From contig NZ_AP023086.1 of assembly GCF_021655555.1 (NCBI RefSeq), positions 2,696,685 through 2,760,684 on the forward strand: DNA of 64,000 nucleotides, written 5' to 3'. Origin of the DNA: Marinagarivorans cellulosilyticus. Its GTDB lineage: Bacteria > Pseudomonadota > Gammaproteobacteria > Pseudomonadales > Cellvibrionaceae. A program made the translations under genes and the position numbers. Within the stretch, counting starts at the first letter, position 1, and each line of letters starts with the position of its first letter. Shown here piece by piece: positions 60,708 through 64,000 of the stretch. The notes under the pieces were generated by a model. The model made no database searches and was not told where the DNA came from. It saw only the letters and a list, made by a program, of their open reading frames with translations.

Positions 60708-60795
60708 TGGCGGTGAGGGAGGGATTCGAACCCTCGAGGCCTTGCGACCTACACACTTTCCAGGCGTGCTCCTTCGACCACTCGGACACCTCACC
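60708..60795 (-). tRNA. tRNA-Ser (GGA anticodon)
   Basis: The minus strand gives an 88-nt type II tRNA beginning GGTGAGGTGTCCGAGTGG, with the anticodon loop CTGGAAA (anticodon GGA), a long variable arm (GTAGGTCGCAAGGCCTC), the T-arm GGGTTCGAATCCC and an encoded CCA end. The acceptor stem pairs GGTGAGG with CCTCACC. It reads serine codons UCC and UCU. A terminator follows directly, then the 132-bp repeats. Confidence 0.97.
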
Positions 60796-60992
60796 AATAA
60801 CCTTTGAGTTTTCAACACGTTAAGCGTGCTTTCGCTCAAATAAGGCGCGCAACTTTACCGAAGAGTCTCGGTAAAGGCAAATGTTATTGCGGCTTTTCTT
60901 TTTCCGTTCGGCAAGTCGGCAGTATTTGAACCATACTAATACAAAAGTCCATTTTTAACGCATGACAGCTAACGAGAGTATGTAAGGGGCGC

Positions 60993-62276
60993 ATGGAGGT
61001 TAAGACATTTACGTTCATCGTATTGGCAGAGCTTTGTATATTGTCTGTGTTGATGGTGTTCGGCCTTATTTTTTATATTCAAAAGCTAAAGCAGCAGCTG
61101 AAAAAGGCACTTGCGGCACAAGCGAAGCCTGCCGCGCAAACCTCTGCGCCTGATGAGCCGCCAAACCCTGTTGATGAACTGGTGCAACAGCGCGATGTTA
61201 TGCCTGATAATCTGAAGCAAAAAACCTACACCGCTTATATTGATGATGAGCTGATGAATGTGCGCAGGCACCATGAAGAGTTGGGTGGCGGCCGTGATAT
61301 CGCCTTGGATATTGACCCGAGTGCACCATTAGAACGAAGGATAGCGGCGGTAAGGCACGCGGTATTAATTGCTGAGCGAGAGGCTACGCTGACGGAAGAG
61401 GTTAATTGGACCAGCTTGAAGGGGCGGTATAAGGCATTGCTGAGTTACTACGAAGACTTCCCTTCGCTAAAGGCCGAAGCGCGGATTCACGAATTGAGTG
61501 AAGCTTTGCGTTCGGCGCAAAAGCACGTTGCTTCCATTGAAAAATATAAAGGGCTGTATTTTGATTTGGAGGCCAGTTGGCACGCGAGTAAAAACCAGGC
61601 GGATGAGTACTACGAGCAAATCAAAGGGCGCGTGGATAAAAATGACGAAGGGGCCGATGGCTTAATTGAGTTGGTCGGCGAGTATCACCGTAGTTATGAC
61701 AGCGTTAATGTGATTTTTGATAGCCAGATGCCGCTGCCAGAGACCATAGAAGCGGCTAGCGAAGAGCTTAGAGCCCTGCGTCGGACCACGGCCGAGCAGC
61801 ATCGCTTGATTGATGATCTTAAAAAGCAAATCGATAATGCTACTGATGATAATGCCAAAGTAGCCCTTATTCGCAACTTAGAAGATGAGCTTAATCGGCA
61901 GCAACGCTTTTTGCGGGAGTCTGAGTCGTGTGTCAAATTAATGGAGGATGAGCTGTCAGTTACGCATAAAGAGTTGCAAAGCTTGAAAGCTAAATTGAAG
62001 GAGTTACCAAGTTTGCGTGCGCACTTAAAAGAGTTGCAGGACGAGTCTGGAGTGAGTGATGTGATGATTAACCGCTTGAAAGATGAAGTGTGTGACTTGA
62101 AGCTTGAGTTGTCCAGTAATGCCGAATCCTATGCCTCACAAGCGGTTCGCACTGTGGCGGCGAGCCCTGCTGCATCAGCTGAGCAGGACCCTGAGCTAGC
62201 AAAAGAGCTCAGTGCGTTGAAAAAGCAATATGCCGAACTAGAAGAGCGGTATTTGGATTTAAAGCTTCAGGGGTAG
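60993..62276 (+). CDS. Membrane-anchored coiled-coil protein, unknown function
   Basis: A 427-residue protein. One N-terminal span (FTFIVLAELCILSVLMVFGL, residues ~6-27) is followed by an Ala/Pro-rich linker (~40-65) and a long, charged, mostly helical region with heptad patterns (about 105-300 and 265-425, for example LRALRRTTAEQHRLIDDLKK and RLKDEVCDLKLELSSNAESY). I recognise no enzymatic domain. It precedes the adenylate cyclase gene by 229 bp on the same strand and might scaffold it, but nothing beyond position supports this. Confidence 0.75.
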   Translation: MEVKTFTFIVLAELCILSVLMVFGLIFYIQKLKQQLKKALAAQAKPAAQTSAPDEPPNPVDELVQQRDVMPDNLKQKTYTAYIDDELMNVRRHHEELGGGRDIALDIDPSAPLERRIAAVRHAVLIAEREATLTEEVNWTSLKGRYKALLSYYEDFPSLKAEARIHELSEALRSAQKHVASIEKYKGLYFDLEASWHASKNQADEYYEQIKGRVDKNDEGADGLIELVGEYHRSYDSVNVIFDSQMPLPETIEAASEELRALRRTTAEQHRLIDDLKKQIDNATDDNAKVALIRNLEDELNRQQRFLRESESCVKLMEDELSVTHKELQSLKAKLKELPSLRAHLKELQDESGVSDVMINRLKDEVCDLKLELSSNAESYASQAVRTVAASPAASAEQDPELAKELSALKKQYAELEERYLDLKLQG

Positions 62277-62517
62277 CCGTGTCGGTCGCGCTGCTTATGA
62301 TTGAGGTTTCAGTAAAGGTCAATATGGACAATAGCGCGTAAAAGGCGTTTAATGCACAGCAATAATTAAGCACCTTTAATAACTATAGATATAGCAAAAA
62401 GTTTTAATAAAGACAGGCTTCGCTGGTTTTTGTTGAAGCTATAAGCATATGGTGCAATAAGCGTTCATCGAACAGACGATGAGAACAAGGTAAACACAAT
62501 AACAATTGAGTGCGCAT

Positions 62518-63903
62518 ATGAGCGACAACTCAGCTAACAGCAAGAATTCCTCTCATTCTGAGGTTTCCTTGCGTCAGCACGACATTCGAGCTCTGATCTG
62601 CTTTGCAGCAGCGGGCACGGCGATTACCCACGTCAACTGGCCAGAAATCGATTGGCTTTTGTTTGGCGCAGGCTTGCTGGTGGGCGTGTATACGGTTGTT
62701 AGCTACTTCTTTATTAAGCGTCGAGTCATGAGCCAGCATAAGGCTTTTGACCGTTTTATGATGGCTGATGCGGCTGTGATTGGTGCGGTACTGAGTTTAT
62801 GTGACTTTAGTGTGTTACCAACGATTATGTTTGTCACGATGGTGCAGTTCAACAGCCTGATTAACGGCGGTATTCGCAAGTGGGTGCTCGATACGCTGGC
62901 GCTATTGTTGGGCGTGGCCGCAAGTTTTGCTCTCCATAGGCCTGAGTGGAATTATTCTAGCCGCTTGGAAATTAGCAGTATTAGCCTTGTCGGTATCTTC
63001 GTTTATTTTTGTGCTTATGCGCTTTATGCATACAACCGTATGCGCAAGCTCACCGAGCAGGTTAAGCGCCTTTCTAGTGAGCATACGCTTTATAAACTCA
63101 AAACCTATAAGCTTGCACGTTACTTGCCGCCAACAGTGTGGAAGGCCATTAGCGAGGGGCGCGAGCAATCGCTTACCACCGAGCGCAAGCGGGTGACGGT
63201 GTTTTTCTCTGATATACAAGGTTTCAGCACGTTAGCCGAAGAGCTGGAAGCAGAAACGCTGACAGAACTGCTCAATTCTTACCTTACCGAAATGGCGCGT
63301 ATTGCGGCCAAGCACAAGGGCACCATCGATAAGTTTATGGGTGATGCCGTGATGGTTATTTTTGGTGACGCGCAAAGTGAGGGCATGAAAATGGATTGCC
63401 TGCGCTGCGTATCTATGGCAATTGAGATGCGTAAAAAAATGCAAGAATTGCAGGCGCGCTGGTATAACCAAGGTATCAAAAAGCCGATGTTAATTCGCAT
63501 GGGAATTAATACGGGCTATTGTACGGTCGGATCTTTTGGTACCAGCCATTACATGGATTACACCGTACTGGGTACACACGCTAACATTGCTTCGCGCTTA
63601 GAGTCTGCTGCAGAGCCTGGGGAGATTCTTATTTCTCACGAAACTTGGTCTTTAGTTAAAGATGTGGTGATGTGTCGTGACCAAGGCGAGATTAACGTTA
63701 AAGGCTTGACTCACCCGGTAAGAATTTATCAGGTTGTCGATTTCCGAAAAGACTTAGGCAAAGGACAGACTTGGTTTGAAGAAAATATGACAGGCTTCTC
63801 GATGCATATGGATTTAGAGAAAATCCGCAATTACGATAAAGACCGCGTTGTTGAAATGCTCAACAACGCAGCGGCACGCCTTAAGGGTAAAAGCATTAAA
63901 TAA
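62518..63903 (+). CDS. Class III adenylate/guanylate cyclase, membrane-bound
   Basis: A 461-residue protein. An N-terminal cytoplasmic leader and about five hydrophobic segments (~25-190) are followed by a coiled linker and a class III nucleotidyl cyclase domain (~215-400). The metal-binding Asp residues are seen in VTVFFSDIQGFSTLAEELEA and IDKFMGDAVMVIFGD. The MGINTGYCTVGSFG and LGTHANIASRLESAAEPGEI strands complete the site. It makes cAMP (or cGMP). cAMP is the effector of CRP, whose site lies before the GH5 gene. ATG at 62518 is chosen; a TTG at 62506 is also possible. Confidence 0.92.
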   Translation: MSDNSANSKNSSHSEVSLRQHDIRALICFAAAGTAITHVNWPEIDWLLFGAGLLVGVYTVVSYFFIKRRVMSQHKAFDRFMMADAAVIGAVLSLCDFSVLPTIMFVTMVQFNSLINGGIRKWVLDTLALLLGVAASFALHRPEWNYSSRLEISSISLVGIFVYFCAYALYAYNRMRKLTEQVKRLSSEHTLYKLKTYKLARYLPPTVWKAISEGREQSLTTERKRVTVFFSDIQGFSTLAEELEAETLTELLNSYLTEMARIAAKHKGTIDKFMGDAVMVIFGDAQSEGMKMDCLRCVSMAIEMRKKMQELQARWYNQGIKKPMLIRMGINTGYCTVGSFGTSHYMDYTVLGTHANIASRLESAAEPGEILISHETWSLVKDVVMCRDQGEINVKGLTHPVRIYQVVDFRKDLGKGQTWFEENMTGFSMHMDLEKIRNYDKDRVVEMLNNAAARLKGKSIK

Positions 63904-63906
63904 GTT

Positions 63907-64000
63907 TTAGTGAGGGGCTCTTTCGTGTTCGGGGACGAGCTCTACGGCGCGTACGACCTTGGTTACCCCTTCCGTTGTCCTTGCTAGCTCGGTGACATGC
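63907..64000 (-). CDS. C-terminal end of a BON-domain-like protein (partial)
   Basis: The minus strand carries 30 codons and a stop at 63907-63909, running in from beyond the window. The residues (HVTELARTTEGVTKVVRAVE, then LVPEHERAPH) look like the last helix and strand of a BON domain, as in YraP/OsmY lipoproteins (alpha-helix, then Gly-Val-x-x-Val-Val). The fragment is short, so family and strand are moderately sure. Confidence 0.5.
   Translation of the reverse strand, partial: HVTELARTTEGVTKVVRAVELVPEHERAPH

Larger units (their letters stand above)
60190..60720 (-). repeat. Four tandem 132-bp repeats downstream of tRNA-Ser
   Basis: The marker TAGCCATAAAAAAAGCCTGA recurs at 60271, 60403, 60535 and 60667, an exact 132-bp period with few substitutions. 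Reading away from the tRNA on the minus strand, each unit contains a terminator hairpin, a CTGCCGTAAACGGCAG hairpin, a GCGAGCTGCACTCGC hairpin, and the last ~12 nt of the tRNA (CCCTCACCGCCA). The outermost copy is degraded near 60190-60215. The structure resembles the rtT repeats after E. coli tyrT, which also repeat the tRNA 3' end. Confidence 0.93.

Noticed and set aside
60190..60720. CRISPR array
   Set aside because: The repeats are contiguous 132-bp units with no variable spacers; they are terminator-bearing tRNA-linked tandem repeats.
60293..60823. Two small proteins encoded across the tandem repeats
   Set aside because: The frames are open only because the period is divisible by three; there is no ribosome-binding site, and the second frame runs antisense through the tRNA. 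I treat them as non-coding, noting the parallel with E. coli tpr.

Overview
The window looks like chromosome from a marine, polysaccharide-degrading gammaproteobacterium, most likely Cellvibrionaceae (Saccharophagus, Teredinibacter or Cellvibrio relatives). This is inferred from a GH5 cellulase, a CotH-type protein and a haem-motif protein that are all lipoproteins with long serine-rich linkers, typical of that family, together with a standard gammaproteobacterial core (gpmI, envC, ctp, secB, grxC, ubiH, cti, ybiT).

Layout. 0-5 kb: gpmI-envC-ctp on the minus strand, with an intact ISL3-type insertion sequence (8-bp target duplication) between envC and ctp, followed by a small Imm33-like protein. 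5-11 kb: a DUF2868/DUF3482 membrane-GTPase pair and a response regulator-histidine kinase pair sharing a sensory domain. 11-16 kb: an IS3 remnant, a periplasmic glycerophosphodiesterase and a probable pore-forming toxin with an overlapping membrane immunity gene. 16-20 kb: a ferric-iron ABC importer (FbpABC type) behind a Fur-like box. 21-25 kb: an RND pump with its adaptor. 26 kb: YbiT-type ABC-F ATPase. 28-34 kb: an accessory zone with an orphan GspC-like PDZ protein, a protein of about nine helix-turn-helix-like repeats, a zinc-ribbon/TM2/pilin-like fusion, a broken di-haem peroxidase, a 110-bp tandem duplication and several palindromic repeats. 34-41 kb: GH5 cellulase preceded by a perfect CRP-type palindrome, a polysaccharide deacetylase and a CotH/lamin-tail lipoprotein. 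41-47 kb: YihY, an SDR, a Kelch lipoprotein, fatty-acid cis/trans isomerase and an EEP-family protein. 47.5-51 kb: rhodanese-grxC-secB, a putative ribosome-inactivating protein (rRNA N-glycosidase family) and an RsmB/RsmF-type rRNA methyltransferase. 51-60 kb: a CXXCH lipoprotein, an esterase, a chemoreceptor overlapping a sugar-binding protein gene, a GNAT enzyme and two ubiquinone hydroxylases. 60-64 kb: tRNA-Ser(GGA) with four 132-bp terminator-bearing repeats downstream, a coiled-coil membrane protein, a class III adenylate cyclase and the end of a BON-like gene.

The most notable points are the RIP-like protein at 49016-49729, whose five catalytic residues match ricin A chain in identity and nearly in spacing; the tRNA-linked 132-bp repeats, which resemble the rtT repeats of E. 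coli tyrT; the helix-turn-helix repeat protein; the toxin-immunity pair; and two miniature inverted-repeat families, one of which occurs in 70-bp and 167-bp forms that differ by exactly one direct-repeat-bounded module. The divergent gpmI | rhodanese-grxC-secB arrangement familiar from Pseudomonas is present here but split by about 43 kb of mostly accessory DNA.
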